Assembly (NCBI RefSeq): GCF_028292965.1
Contig: NZ_JAQGLG010000160.1
Location: 1 to 35,043 of the forward strand
Direction: 5' to 3'
DNA: 35,043 bases
Source of the DNA: Sphingomonas bacterium
GTDB taxonomy: Bacteria; Pseudomonadota; Alphaproteobacteria; Sphingomonadales; Sphingomonadaceae
A model generated the notes under the pieces. It was not told where the DNA came from, ran no database searches, and saw nothing but the letters and a program-made list of their open reading frames with translations. This document shows positions 7,602 through 14,825 of the stretch, in pieces. Both the position numbers and the translations under genes were made by a program. How positions within the stretch are numbered: the stretch's first letter is position 1; every line of letters begins with the position of its first letter.

Positions 7602-8030
7602 TCAGCCGTTGAGACGGTGGGTCAGCGTGATCTCTGCCTTGAGGAGTTTCGACACCGGGCAATTGGCCTTCGCATCGGCGGCGATTCGCGCGAATTCGTC
7701 CGGGTCTATGCCTTGGACGGTCGCGCTGAGATCGAGGTCGGAGCGGGTGATGGTGAAGCCGTCACCATCCTTGTCGAGCGTGACCGTGGCCGTGGTTTCC
7801 AGCGAGCCGTCACTGAACCCCGCTTTGGCCAGCGCGAAACTCAACGCCATGGTGAAGCAACTGGCGTGCGCTGCGGCGATCAATTCTTCCGGGTTAGTGC
7901 CGGGGCCGTCTTCGAAACGGCTGCCGAAACCGTAGCGCTGGTTGGCCAGCACGCCCGACTGGGTCGAGACCTGGCCCTGACCGTCCTTGCCGAACCCGTC
8001 ATAACGGGCCGATCCGCTGCGTGTCGTCAT
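7602..8030 (-). CDS. OsmC/Ohr-family peroxiredoxin
   Basis: A 142-residue OsmC-type protein, which reduces organic hydroperoxides using two cysteines. The peroxidatic cysteine is in AAHASCFTMALSFAL (about residue 58), and the resolving cysteine in ADAKANCPVSKLL (about residue 124). The N-terminal TRSGSARYDGFGKDGQGQ and FEDGPGTNPEELIAAAHA match the OsmC rather than the Ohr subfamily. It lies downstream of the glycine-zipper gene on the same strand, but a strong hairpin (8050-8079) separates them, so it likely has its own promoter in 8031-8049 or receives read-through. Confidence 0.92.
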   Translation of the reverse strand: MTTRSGSARYDGFGKDGQGQVSTQSGVLANQRYGFGSRFEDGPGTNPEELIAAAHASCFTMALSFALAKAGFSDGSLETTATVTLDKDGDGFTITRSDLDLSATVQGIDPDEFARIAADAKANCPVSKLLKAEITLTHRLNG

Positions 8031-8049
8031 GTCGCTTGCTCCTCATAGC

Positions 8050-8079
8050 GAAAGGGCGCGGGATGAACCGCGCCCTTTC
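8050..8079 (-). terminator. Hairpin terminator after the glycine-zipper gene
   Basis: Perfect 12-bp arms GAAAGGGCGCGG (8050-8061) and CCGCGCCCTTTC (8068-8079) flank a 6-nt loop. The hairpin is 20 nt past the stop of the glycine-zipper gene in its transcription direction. There is no long U tract after the stem, only the T run inside it. Confidence 0.65.
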
Positions 8080-8099
8080 ATATCATATCGGCTACCGAT

Positions 8100-8402
8100 C
8101 TAGCGGTAGTAGCAACGCTTGTTCGCGGTCATCGTGCGGTCGATCGCACGACCGGCAAAGGCGCCGCCGACGCCACCGGCGATCGTGCCGAGCGCACCAT
8201 GGCCGAGGATCGAATTGCCGACTAGGGCGCCCCCAACGCCACCTGCGACGAGCCCGGCGGTGCCGCTCGAATGACGGCACACCTTGGTGCGATGATAGCT
8301 GCGGCCGCTGTAATAATGCTTCTTGGCATCGGCGCTGGTCGGAATGGTCACGGCCGGAATGGCCAGTGAAACGGCGCTGAGCGCCATGATCAATTTACGC
8401 AT
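8100..8402 (-). CDS. Glycine-zipper 2TM-domain envelope protein
   Basis: A 100-residue exported protein. A signal peptide (MRKLIMALSAVSLAIPAV and on, likely cleaved after SADA) precedes a short basic region. A glycine-zipper domain follows (GLVAGGVGGALVGNSILGHG and AGGVGGAFAGRAID). Proteins of this type (SlyB/YMGG-like) insert in or associate with the envelope. The open frame continues upstream to 8591, but the ATG at 8402 has a good ribosome site (AAGGGAGA) and starts exactly at the signal peptide. It is followed by a strong terminator. Specific function unknown. Confidence 0.82.
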   Translation of the reverse strand: MRKLIMALSAVSLAIPAVTIPTSADAKKHYYSGRSYHRTKVCRHSSGTAGLVAGGVGGALVGNSILGHGALGTIAGGVGGAFAGRAIDRTMTANKRCYYR

Positions 8403-8668
8403 GTGGATTCTCCCTTGTCCGTGAACCGGTGAGATGCAGAACGCGGCATGACGACGGTTCGTTGCATGAACAGGAAAAAACGTTTCGTTCATGTCACGTC
8501 TTGGTTTGCGGCAAGCTGCGCCGCAGCGCACAATTCGCTCCACGATATCCACATTATCCACAGGCTGCGGATGCGCTTTGGCCATTGGCACGACTCGGAT
8601 TCGATGACACCTTCATGACTGTAAGCGGATGACGACGAAGCGGGAAACCGCAGAGAGATCAGAAGCTT
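8403..8668. other. Gap region with tandem DnaA boxes and GANTC sites
   Basis: No supported gene. It contains the leader of the glycine-zipper gene and an AT-rich tract GAAAAAACGTTTCGTTC near 8470. Two contiguous DnaA-type boxes follow: ATATCCACA (8545-8553, one mismatch) and TTATCCACA (8554-8562, perfect). GANTC (CcrM) sites occur at 8406, 8592 and 8598. I could not identify a convincing promoter for the downstream structured region. Confidence 0.5.
8545..8562 (+). promoter_or_regulatory. Two directly abutting DnaA boxes
   Basis: ATATCCACA is immediately followed by TTATCCACA, in the same orientation with no spacer. The second matches the consensus TTATCCACA exactly. DnaA may act here as a transcription factor, or the site may titrate DnaA. 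Nothing else in the region supports a full replication origin. Confidence 0.5.
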
Positions 8669-9140
8669 ATGTCGAAGAAGAGACGAGGACCGCAAGGTTC
8701 GGCGCGCTTCGGAAGACAGGTTCACAGGTTGCTGATGGCCGAGACGTGCGGACGCGCAAGCGTCGGCGTAACGGAAGCAGGAACGGTGGACCGAAACGTC
8801 CCTCCACGTCCCCGCGATCGGGGAAGGACGTAGGCCGTGACGGCCGGATGCGCGACGCTCATCACCGGGCGGAAGGCGGTTCGACATGTAGTGGCCGAGG
8901 CGAAGCGGAAAGGACTTCGGTCCGGAACGCCGAGCTGGCCATCGAGGCCGTGGCGCTGAGGCTCGCAAGAGTATCGCGCCCGGCCCCGGTGACCGAAACG
9001 CAAAGCCTTAGCGTCGTTCGCGGCGCGAGGTGGAGCGGCCGCCGAAACCAGACGGCGCGGTTCGCTTTCTTCGGAAAGTCGGATGAGCGGGTCGAAGTCC
9101 GGCGACAGGGGGTCGGCAGCAATGCCGGCCCCCATTTTCG
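8669..9140 (+). ncRNA. Candidate long structured RNA ending in an intrinsic terminator
   Basis: About 470 nt without convincing coding signal but with serial local hairpins. GGACC-GCAA-GGTTC is at 8687-8700. A 9-bp helix with one G-G mismatch is capped by GCAA (8746-8769). Nested CGTCC/GGACG and CCCC/GGGG lie at 8797-8830, and GGCCG-TGA-CGGCC at 8833-8845. A GGCC/GGCC and GGCG/CGCC stem is topped by GGAC-TTCG-GTCC (8891-8942). GGCC, GGCGC and CTC-GCAA-GAG stack at 8946-8985. CGCCG/CGGCG is at 9040-9057, and CTTTC-TTCG-GAAAG at 9065-9078. The terminator at 9108-9140 closes the unit. GNRA and UUCG tetraloops at this density are typical of functional RNAs. The conserved core sequences of RNase P RNA and tmRNA are absent. 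The 5' end is not defined, and the strand follows from the terminator. Confidence 0.55.
9108..9140 (+). terminator. Strong intrinsic terminator
   Basis: An 11-bp stem (GGGGGTCGGCA, 9108-9118, with TGCCGGCCCCC, 9123-9133, including one G-U pair) is capped by a GCAA tetraloop. ATTTTCGTTT follows. It is oriented for plus-strand transcription, and there is no plus-strand protein gene upstream of it for over 1.5 kb. Confidence 0.85.
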
Positions 9141-9178
9141 TTTGGGGCACTTCTTTCGCTTTGGCCGACATATTTGTG

Positions 9179-9250
9179 TTCCTGCGAACGCAGGAACCCA
9201 GAGCCACAAGCGTGACGCCCTGTAACCCTGGGCTCCTGCGTTCGCAGGAG
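9179..9250. repeat. Dispersed palindromic repeat, copy 2
   Basis: The arm at 9179-9201, containing CCTGCGAACGCAGG and CCCAG, is repeated inverted at 9228-9250 with CTGGG and CCTGCGTTCGCAGG; there are only two mismatches. Each arm is itself a hairpin. It lies just past the ribF stop and the structured-RNA terminator, where it may help end ribF transcription. Confidence 0.7.
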
Positions 9251-9267
9251 AACTGCTAGTGGTTATT

Positions 9268-10194
9268 CTACGCTGCGGCCAGAAGCTGGCGCGCGCGGGC
9301 GCAGTCCGCATCCATCTGCGTGGTGAGCGCCTTGAGCGTGTCGAACTTCGCCTCGGGGCGGAGATAGTCGACCAGTTCGACCCCGATGCACTGGCCGTAC
9401 AGGTCGCCCGAAAAATCGAAGAAATAAGGTTCGAGTAGTTCCACGGGCGGATCGAAGCTCGGCCTGATGCCGAGATTGGCCGCGCCGTCGAGCAGTTGGC
9501 CATCGGGCAGCCGCCCGCGCACGGCGTAGATGCCGTAAGCGGGGCGCAGATAATTGCCGAGATCGATATTGGCGGTGGGAAAGCCGATCGTCCGGCCCAG
9601 CTTTGCGCCGTGCGTCACCACACCCTCGATCGCCCAGGGTCGCGTCAGCAGGCGCGCCGCCTCGCGCGGCTTGCCCGTGGCGAGCATGTCGCGGATGCGG
9701 CTGGACGAGACAGTGCGGCCGTCGAGCGAGACCGGGCCGACCGTCTCGACGGTGAAGCCGTGGCGGCGACCGAGTTCGATCAGGACCGCGACGTTGCCGG
9801 CCTTGGCCTTGCCGAAGGTGAAATCCTCACCTGTCACGACACCACCGACCTGCGCCATCGCAACGAGGCGGGCGACGAATTCCTCGGCGGTGAGTGCGGC
9901 CAGCGCCGCGTCGAAGTGGAACACCATCATCGCATCGGCACCGGCCGCGCCGAACAACCGCTCGCGTTGGTCGAGCGTGGTCAGGCGGAAGGGGGGAGCG
10001 TCGGGGCGGAACAGCCGCACCGGATGCGGATCGAAGGTCGCGACGATCGCCGGCCGTCCCGCGGCCCGCGCTGCGGCGATGGCACGGCCGACCACGGCCT
10101 GGTGACCGAGGTGAAACCCGTCGAAATTCCCCAGCGCGACGATGCCACCGAAGAGATGCGGTGGCAGCGCCGAGCCGCCGTCAAGCCGCTCCAT
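9268..10194 (-). CDS. ribF: Bifunctional riboflavin kinase / FAD synthetase
   Basis: A 308-residue RibF. It phosphorylates riboflavin to FMN and adenylates FMN to FAD in the cytoplasm. The N-terminal nucleotidyltransferase domain carries GNFDGFHLGHQAVV (about residues 22-35, the HxGH adenylyl-transfer motif) and VVTGEDFTFGKAKAGNV, plus SSSRIRDMLATG. The C-terminal flavokinase domain carries GVVTHGAKLGRTIGFPTANI (with the TAN magnesium/ATP motif) and AYGIYAV. Length matches typical RibF. Palindromic repeats flank it on both sides (9179-9250 and 10270-10373), so it appears to be transcribed alone. Confidence 0.95.
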   Translation of the reverse strand: MERLDGGSALPPHLFGGIVALGNFDGFHLGHQAVVGRAIAAARAAGRPAIVATFDPHPVRLFRPDAPPFRLTTLDQRERLFGAAGADAMMVFHFDAALAALTAEEFVARLVAMAQVGGVVTGEDFTFGKAKAGNVAVLIELGRRHGFTVETVGPVSLDGRTVSSSRIRDMLATGKPREAARLLTRPWAIEGVVTHGAKLGRTIGFPTANIDLGNYLRPAYGIYAVRGRLPDGQLLDGAANLGIRPSFDPPVELLEPYFFDFSGDLYGQCIGVELVDYLRPEAKFDTLKALTTQMDADCARARQLLAAA

Positions 10195-10269
10195 GGGCGC
10201 GGGCTATAGGGGGGGTGAGGGGAGGGCGCAAAGGGGTTATGCGTCGTCACGCGCGGCCAACTGTCTTTC

Positions 10270-10373
10270 CCACCCCGGCGCAGGCTGGGCCCAGTTGGAA
10301 AGGTGGAAGTAACGGAGCGCGACACTCCGTTCGCGATCGTCCCACAACTGGGTCCCGGCGTTCGCCGGGGTGG
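10270..10373. repeat. Dispersed palindromic repeat, copy 3
   Basis: The arm at 10270-10296 (starting CCACCCCGGCG and ending GGGCCCAGTT) is mirrored by 10346-10373 (AACTGGGTCCCGGCG to GGGGTGG), with about 50 bp between. A smaller ACGGAGCG/CTCCGT pairing lies inside. It is related to the copy at 4986-5033. It occupies most of the gap between the fatty-acyl-AMP ligase stop and the ribF start. Confidence 0.7.
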
Positions 10374-10396
10374 AGCCTCATAAAACGGGGAGGAAC

Positions 10397-12166
10397 TCAG
10401 GCCGCCAGATCGTAGGGCTTGATGTCGCCGCTGAGATAAAGGTTGCGCGCCTTGGCGCGGCTGAGCTTGCCCGAGCTGGTGCGCGGCAGGGTGCGGGGCG
10501 GGATCAGCTCGACGACGCAGTTCATGCCGGTGACCGAACGGACGCGCTCGCGAATCTCGTCGCGCAGGCGCAGGCGCTCGGCCTCGTCGGAACTGCGGCA
10601 TTGCACCAGCACCGCCGGCGTCTCTTCGCCGCCGGGTGTGGTGATGGCGAAGGCGGCGATGTCGCCGGCCTTGAAGCCGGGCAACTGCTCGACCGCCCAT
10701 TCGATGTCCTGCGGCCAGTGGTTGCGGCCGTTGATGATGATCATGTCCTTGGCGCGGCCGACGATGTAGACATAGCCGTCGCTGAGATAACCCATGTCGC
10801 CGGTGTCGAGCCAGCCATCGGCCATGCAGGCGGCGGTCGCTTCCGGATCGCGGAAATAACCGACCATCAGCGACGGGCCGGTGCACCAGATCTTGCCGAT
10901 CGCGCGCTCGGGCAGCGGCGTGCCGTCTTCCTCGCGCACTTCGATGCGCATGTCGCGCGCCGGCTTGCCGCAATTGACGATGGCGCGGAAACGCTGCGGC
11001 CGGTCCTGGCCGTGCGCCACGCCGGAGAGCTGTGTTTCCTCGACCAGCTCGACGCGGATGCCTTCGCCGGGCGGCATGATCGATACCGCCAGCGTCGCCT
11101 CGGCAAGGCCGTAACTGGGCAGGAACGACGAGGCCTTGAAGCCAGCATCGGCAAAGGCGTCGACGAAGGCCTGCATCACGTCGGGGCGGATCATGTCGGC
11201 GCCATTGCCCGCCACACGCCAGCGCGACAGGTCGAAACGATCCGACACATGGCTCAGCGTGCCGATGCGGCGCGAGCAGATGTCGTAACCGAAGGTCGGC
11301 GAGTAGGAGAGGGTGGTCCCCTTGTTGCGGCTGATCAGATCTAGCCAGGCGAGCGGGCGGCGGGCGAAATCCTCGGTCTTGAGGTAATCGGCCGAGACCT
11401 GGTTGGCGACCGGCGACAGGAAGCAGCCGACCAGCCCCATGTCGTGATACCAGGGCAACCACGAGACGCAGCGGTCGCTGCCCTGAAGCTCCATATTGTG
11501 GCTGTGCGCCGCGAGGTTGTTGAGCAGCGCGTGATGCGTGATCGCGACGCCGTGCGGGAAGCGCGTCGAGCCGCTGGAATATTGCAGATAGGCGATCGCC
11601 TGGCCGTCTGCCTCGGGCAGGGTCGCCTCGGGAGCCGGGCGACCGGCGAATTCGGACCAGTCGATGCCCTCGGCACCGACGAGCCTAGCCGCCTCGCCGG
11701 CCATCTGGGCCAGTTCGGGAGGATAGATCAGCATGGTCGGGTCGCAACTGGCGAGCTGCACGCGGAGCTGTTCGATATAGGAATCGCGCCCGCCGAACGA
11801 TGTCGGCAAGGGCAGCGGCACCGGCCAGCCCCCGGCATAGATCACACCGAAGAACAGCGCGGCGAAATCCGGGCTGGTCTCGGCGATCAGCGCGATGCGG
11901 TCTTCGGGCTTGACGCCGGCCGCGATCAGGCGGCGCGCCATGGCCAGCGCATCGTGACGCAGCTCGGCATAGCGATAGGGCCTGGTCAGCGTGCCGCGCG
12001 CGTCGTGGAAGTTGAGACCGCGCGCGCCTTGAGCGGCGTAATCCAGGGCCTCGCCGAGGGTTGTGAAGTCCGCCAGGCGGCGCGACAACACATCTTCGGT
12101 CGGCGTCGGGAGAAGAACCGGCTTTTCCGCCAGCTTTCCTCCGGAGTCCGCTACGTCGATCGTCAT
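10397..12166 (-). CDS. Fatty acyl-AMP ligase (FAAL-type adenylating enzyme)
   Basis: A 589-residue member of the ANL adenylation superfamily. It activates a fatty acid as acyl-AMP, normally for transfer to an acyl carrier protein rather than CoA. Motifs are YLQYSSGSTRFPHGV (P-loop, about residues 193-207), WLPWYHDMGLVGCFL, SSFLPSYGLAEATL, DGWLDTGDMGYLSDG and GRAKDMIIINGRNHWPQDIE. The C-terminal LPRTSSGKLSRAKAR carries the catalytic lysine. WLPWYHDMGLVG and the NHWPQDIE form resemble FAALs. No carrier protein, PKS or NRPS gene is adjacent. Sphingolipid-related acyl activation is a reasonable but untested guess. Confidence 0.88.
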   Translation of the reverse strand: MTIDVADSGGKLAEKPVLLPTPTEDVLSRRLADFTTLGEALDYAAQGARGLNFHDARGTLTRPYRYAELRHDALAMARRLIAAGVKPEDRIALIAETSPDFAALFFGVIYAGGWPVPLPLPTSFGGRDSYIEQLRVQLASCDPTMLIYPPELAQMAGEAARLVGAEGIDWSEFAGRPAPEATLPEADGQAIAYLQYSSGSTRFPHGVAITHHALLNNLAAHSHNMELQGSDRCVSWLPWYHDMGLVGCFLSPVANQVSADYLKTEDFARRPLAWLDLISRNKGTTLSYSPTFGYDICSRRIGTLSHVSDRFDLSRWRVAGNGADMIRPDVMQAFVDAFADAGFKASSFLPSYGLAEATLAVSIMPPGEGIRVELVEETQLSGVAHGQDRPQRFRAIVNCGKPARDMRIEVREEDGTPLPERAIGKIWCTGPSLMVGYFRDPEATAACMADGWLDTGDMGYLSDGYVYIVGRAKDMIIINGRNHWPQDIEWAVEQLPGFKAGDIAAFAITTPGGEETPAVLVQCRSSDEAERLRLRDEIRERVRSVTGMNCVVELIPPRTLPRTSSGKLSRAKARNLYLSGDIKPYDLAA

Positions 12167-12242
12167 AATATCTTAGCGCCCTTGCCTGCGGCTCTCATCC
12201 GGGCCGCTTCTTGTGAAGCGTGCACCACTGACGTCACCAAGC

Positions 12243-12257
12243 GTTCAAAATCGGTTC
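12243..12257 (+). promoter_or_regulatory. LexA (SOS) box upstream of recX
   Basis: GTTC-AAAATCG-GTTC exactly matches the alphaproteobacterial LexA operator GTTC-N7-GTTC. It overlaps the putative -35 element TTCAAA (12244-12249), which is followed after 17 bp by CACAAT (12267-12272). LexA binding would therefore block this promoter directly. Confidence 0.8.
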
Positions 12258-12272
12258 CGACTGTGGCACAAT
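12244..12272 (+). promoter_or_regulatory. Putative sigma-70 promoter of recX
   Basis: TTCAAA and CACAAT are separated by 17 bp; each matches 4 of 6 consensus bases. Transcription would start a few bases before the ATG at 12282, giving a nearly leaderless mRNA. That agrees with the lack of a Shine-Dalgarno sequence. Confidence 0.45.
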
Positions 12273-12281
12273 GATGGCGCT

Positions 12282-12842
12282 ATGTCGCTGGATGGGATGC
12301 GTTCTCGTCGCGCTGAACGCGCCCGGCGGCCGATACCGCCGCTGGATTCGGCTGCCCTGGAGCGGTTGGCGCTGCGTTATGTCGAGCGATTCTCCACCAC
12401 CCGCGCCAAACTGGCGGACTATCTGCGGCGCAAGATTCGCGAGCGCGGCTGGGACGGGCCGGTGGCCGATCCGGCGGCGATCGCGGCACATCTCGCCGAG
12501 CTCGGCTATATCGACGATCGCGCGTTCGGCGAGGCGCGGGCGCGGGCGATGGGGCGGCGCGGTCTCGGCAAGCGCCGCGTCGACGGGGCGCTGCGCCAGG
12601 CCGGAATCGAGGAAAGCGACGCCGAGGCGCTGGCGCCGGCGATTGTCGACCTGGCCGTGACGTCGGCGCTGACCTTTGCGCGCAGGAAGCGCATCGGTCC
12701 GTTCGCGAGCGCGGTCGCCGATCGCCCGCTACGCGAGAAGCAACTGGGGGCGATGGTCCGCGCTGGCCATGACTTCGGCTTGGCGCGGCGCATTGTCGCG
12801 ATGGCGCCGGACGACGATGTTTCGGTGCTGGACGAGGCCTGA
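12282..12842 (+). CDS. recX: RecX family regulator of RecA
   Basis: A 186-residue protein with three-helix RecX repeats: [51 protein letters not shown] and [17 protein letters not shown]. RecX caps RecA filaments and inhibits recombinase activity. The frame is open from 12213, but the ATG at 12282 is chosen because the predicted promoter and LexA box lie between the two. RecX in many bacteria sits beside recA; here it stands alone with its own SOS operator, which still allows coordinated induction. The C-terminal extension after [15 protein letters not shown] is typical. Confidence 0.85.
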   Translation: MSLDGMRSRRAERARRPIPPLDSAALERLALRYVERFSTTRAKLADYLRRKIRERGWDGPVADPAAIAAHLAELGYIDDRAFGEARARAMGRRGLGKRRVDGALRQAGIEESDAEALAPAIVDLAVTSALTFARRKRIGPFASAVADRPLREKQLGAMVRAGHDFGLARRIVAMAPDDDVSVLDEA

Positions 12843-12901
12843 TTCACCCGCTTTCGCCCGCCCCGATTTCCGTGTTACACGGCGCCACGGGGGCTTGTCG
12901 T

Positions 12902-13486
12902 ATGCGTAACGAACCGCAGATCGCGCCGGTGGCGGGGCTGGACTGGAGCGATGTCGAAGACGACGCGCCGGCCGGCGAGGCCGGGCTGTTGGTGTCGGGC
13001 ACACTCAAATGGTTCGACGTCACCCGCGGCTTCGGTTTCCTCGTCGCGGACCAGGCCGGGATCGGCGATATCCTGATCCATTTCTCCGTGCTGCAGGACC
13101 ATGGCCGACGTAGCCTGCCCGAGGGCGCGCGTGTCGAGTGTCGCGCGGTGCGGCGCGATCGCGGCCTGCAGGCGAGCGAGATATTGTCGATCGATCTCGG
13201 CAATGTCGTCGAGCCGCCGTTGCGGGTGCGCGGTGGCGACCGGGTCGACCCGGCCAGCCTGATCGACTCGGCGGGGCCGTTCGAGGCGGTGACGGTCAAG
13301 TGGTTCAACCGGTTGAAGGGATATGGCTTTCTGGTGCGCGACGCAGATTCGGCCGACATTTTCGTGCATATGGAAACGCTGCGCCGCGGCGGGCTGGGCG
13401 AGGTAGAGCCCGATCAGCCGCTCCAGGCGCGAATCGTCGAGGGGCACAAGGGTCCGCTGGCCGTGGTGGTCGAGCCTTGCGCGTGA
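12902..13486 (+). CDS. Protein with two cold-shock domains
   Basis: A 194-residue protein with two CspA-like OB-fold domains in tandem. The first has [16 protein letters not shown] and [12 protein letters not shown] (about residues 32-95). The second has [16 protein letters not shown] and [12 protein letters not shown] (about 130-190). The KWF-GFGF/GYGF (RNP1) and FVH (RNP2) motifs bind single-stranded nucleic acid. Double-CSD proteins are common in alphaproteobacteria and act as RNA chaperones in stress or stationary phase. An in-frame GTG lies at 12872, but ATG 12902 is preferred. A short hairpin directly after the stop may be a terminator. Confidence 0.88.
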   Translation: MRNEPQIAPVAGLDWSDVEDDAPAGEAGLLVSGTLKWFDVTRGFGFLVADQAGIGDILIHFSVLQDHGRRSLPEGARVECRAVRRDRGLQASEILSIDLGNVVEPPLRVRGGDRVDPASLIDSAGPFEAVTVKWFNRLKGYGFLVRDADSADIFVHMETLRRGGLGEVEPDQPLQARIVEGHKGPLAVVVEPCA

Positions 13487-13508
13487 CCCGCTTCCTCGGG
13501 CAAGCGGG
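13487..13508 (+). terminator. Possible terminator after the double-CSD gene
   Basis: CCCGCTT (13487-13493) and AAGCGGG (13502-13508) form a perfect 7-bp stem with an 8-nt loop, directly after the stop codon. No U tract follows, so function is uncertain. Confidence 0.4.
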
Positions 13509-13572
13509 CTTCCAGCAGCGATAACAAGGCGATGGGACGGGCCTCGGGACTCGCGACGATGGAAGGTCAGGA

Positions 13573-14391
13573 ATGAAGCGACTTATCGGGGCCGTGGTGG
13601 TGATCGCGGTGGCGGGGTGGTGGTGGTGGAAGCCATCGGACGATGGCCGGATCCCCGTTTATGGCGTCGCCATTGCGGCAACCTATCCACATGATCAGGC
13701 GGCTTTCACCGAGGGTTTGTTCTTCCAGGATGGCTCGCTTTACGAAAGCACCGGCGAGGTCGGCGAATCCGGCTTCCGGCAGAGCGACGTCGCCACCGGC
13801 CGCGTGATCAGGAGCTATGACTTGCCGGCGCCCTATTTCGGCGAGGGCATCGTGCCGTGGAAGGACCGGCTCTATCAGCTGACCTGGAAGGACCAGAAGG
13901 GCTTCATCTACGGCCTCAAGGACTTCGCCTCGGTCGGTGACTTCTCCTATACCGGAGAGGGCTGGGGGGCGACGCACAATGATCACGCGATCATCATGAG
14001 CGACGGAACCTCCACTCTTCGTTTCCTCGATCCCGAGTCCCTGCAAACGCTGTCGACGCTGAAGGTGACCGCCGGCGGCTGCCCGGTGGCGAAGCTCAAC
14101 GAACTCGAATGGGTCGATGGGCAGATCTACGCCAATATCTGGCAGACCAGTCTGATCGCCCGGATCGACCCGAAAACCGGTGCCGTCACCAGTTTTCTCG
14201 ACATCAGCGCCCTTGGCCCCAAGGACCGAGGCCCCGACGATGTCGCCAACGGGATCGCCTATGACGCCGGCGCGAAGCGGCTGTTCGTCACGGGCAAGAG
14301 ATGGCCACAGCTCTACCAGATCCGCGCGAACGAAACGCGCGTGACCTCCGATGCGGCGAATGCGCTGTCAGCGTGTGGCGCTAAGTCATGA
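13573..14391 (+). CDS. Glutaminyl-peptide cyclotransferase (plant/bacterial beta-propeller type)
   Basis: A 272-residue exported protein. An N-terminal anchor or signal segment (MKRLIGAVVVIAVAGWWWW) precedes a five-bladed beta-propeller of the glutamine cyclotransferase family. Family landmarks are PHDQAAFTEGLFFQDGSLYE (substrate-site glutamate), TGEVGESGFRQSDVATG, LTWKDQKGFIYG, GEGWGATHND and NELEWVDGQIYANIWQT. DDVANGIAYD and FVTGKRWPQLYQI follow. The enzyme cyclises N-terminal glutamine to pyroglutamate. Location is periplasmic or membrane-anchored. The neighbours have no obvious related role. Confidence 0.9.
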   Translation: MKRLIGAVVVIAVAGWWWWKPSDDGRIPVYGVAIAATYPHDQAAFTEGLFFQDGSLYESTGEVGESGFRQSDVATGRVIRSYDLPAPYFGEGIVPWKDRLYQLTWKDQKGFIYGLKDFASVGDFSYTGEGWGATHNDHAIIMSDGTSTLRFLDPESLQTLSTLKVTAGGCPVAKLNELEWVDGQIYANIWQTSLIARIDPKTGAVTSFLDISALGPKDRGPDDVANGIAYDAGAKRLFVTGKRWPQLYQIRANETRVTSDAANALSACGAKS

Positions 14392-14432
14392 TGGCGGTTG
14401 ATGCTCCGCAAGCGTCGGGCTAAGCGCGCCCT

Positions 14433-14825
14433 ATGGGTATCAATCTCAATCCGTTCACCTGGTGGAACGGCGCCAGCCTCGGCACCATGATCGGCCTGAT
14501 CGGCAAGAGCCGGGTCGGCGAGGACGCACTCGGTAATGTCTATTATCAGGGCGGGCGCGACACCAACGGCAATCCGCGCCGCTGGGTGATCTATAACGGC
14601 GCCAACGACGCCAGCCGCGTCGCGCCGGAATGGTTCAGCTGGCTGCACCATCAGGTCGACGATCTGCCCGATCGCTCGCTGCCCGCGCCGCGTGCGTGGC
14701 AGAAGCCGGCCGTGCCCAATCTGACCGGCACCAACCTCGCCTATCGCCCACCCGGCGCGCTCGAAAAGGGTGGCCACCGCGCCGCCGCGACCGGCGATTA
14801 TGAAGCGTGGGCGCCCGACGCGTGA
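14433..14825 (+). CDS. NDUFA12-family complex I accessory subunit
   Basis: A 130-residue protein related to mitochondrial NDUFA12 (B17.2). It is an accessory subunit of NADH:ubiquinone oxidoreductase present in alphaproteobacteria but not in most other bacteria. Diagnostic sequence is LIGKSRVGEDALGNVYYQGG, RRWVIYNGANDASRVAPEWF and WLHHQVDDLP. The C-terminal part is Pro-rich (PNLTGTNLAYRPPGALEKGG), also typical. It overlaps the next gene by 4 bp (GTGA). No nuo genes are nearby in this window. Confidence 0.93.
   Translation: MGINLNPFTWWNGASLGTMIGLIGKSRVGEDALGNVYYQGGRDTNGNPRRWVIYNGANDASRVAPEWFSWLHHQVDDLPDRSLPAPRAWQKPAVPNLTGTNLAYRPPGALEKGGHRAAATGDYEAWAPDA

Noticed and set aside
8403-8668. Chromosomal replication origin
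   Set aside because: Only two DnaA boxes, no long AT-rich unwinding region, and none of the usual alphaproteobacterial origin neighbours.
8669-9140. RNase P RNA, tmRNA or SRP RNA as identity of the structured region
   Set aside because: The conserved GAGGAAAGTCCGGGC and ACAGAAA cores of RNase P RNA, a tmRNA tag frame with acceptor arm, and the SRP tetraloop block are not found.
8629-9225. Open frames of 198 codons on plus and about 160-210 codons on minus in the ribF-upstream gap
   Set aside because: Translations are Arg/Ser/Pro-rich without domains, use codons such as AGA, AGG and GGA that are rare in the neighbouring genes, and run through the terminator and the 9179-9250 repeat. A 54-codon frame from 8669 (start MSKKRRGPQG) also lacks recognisable features.
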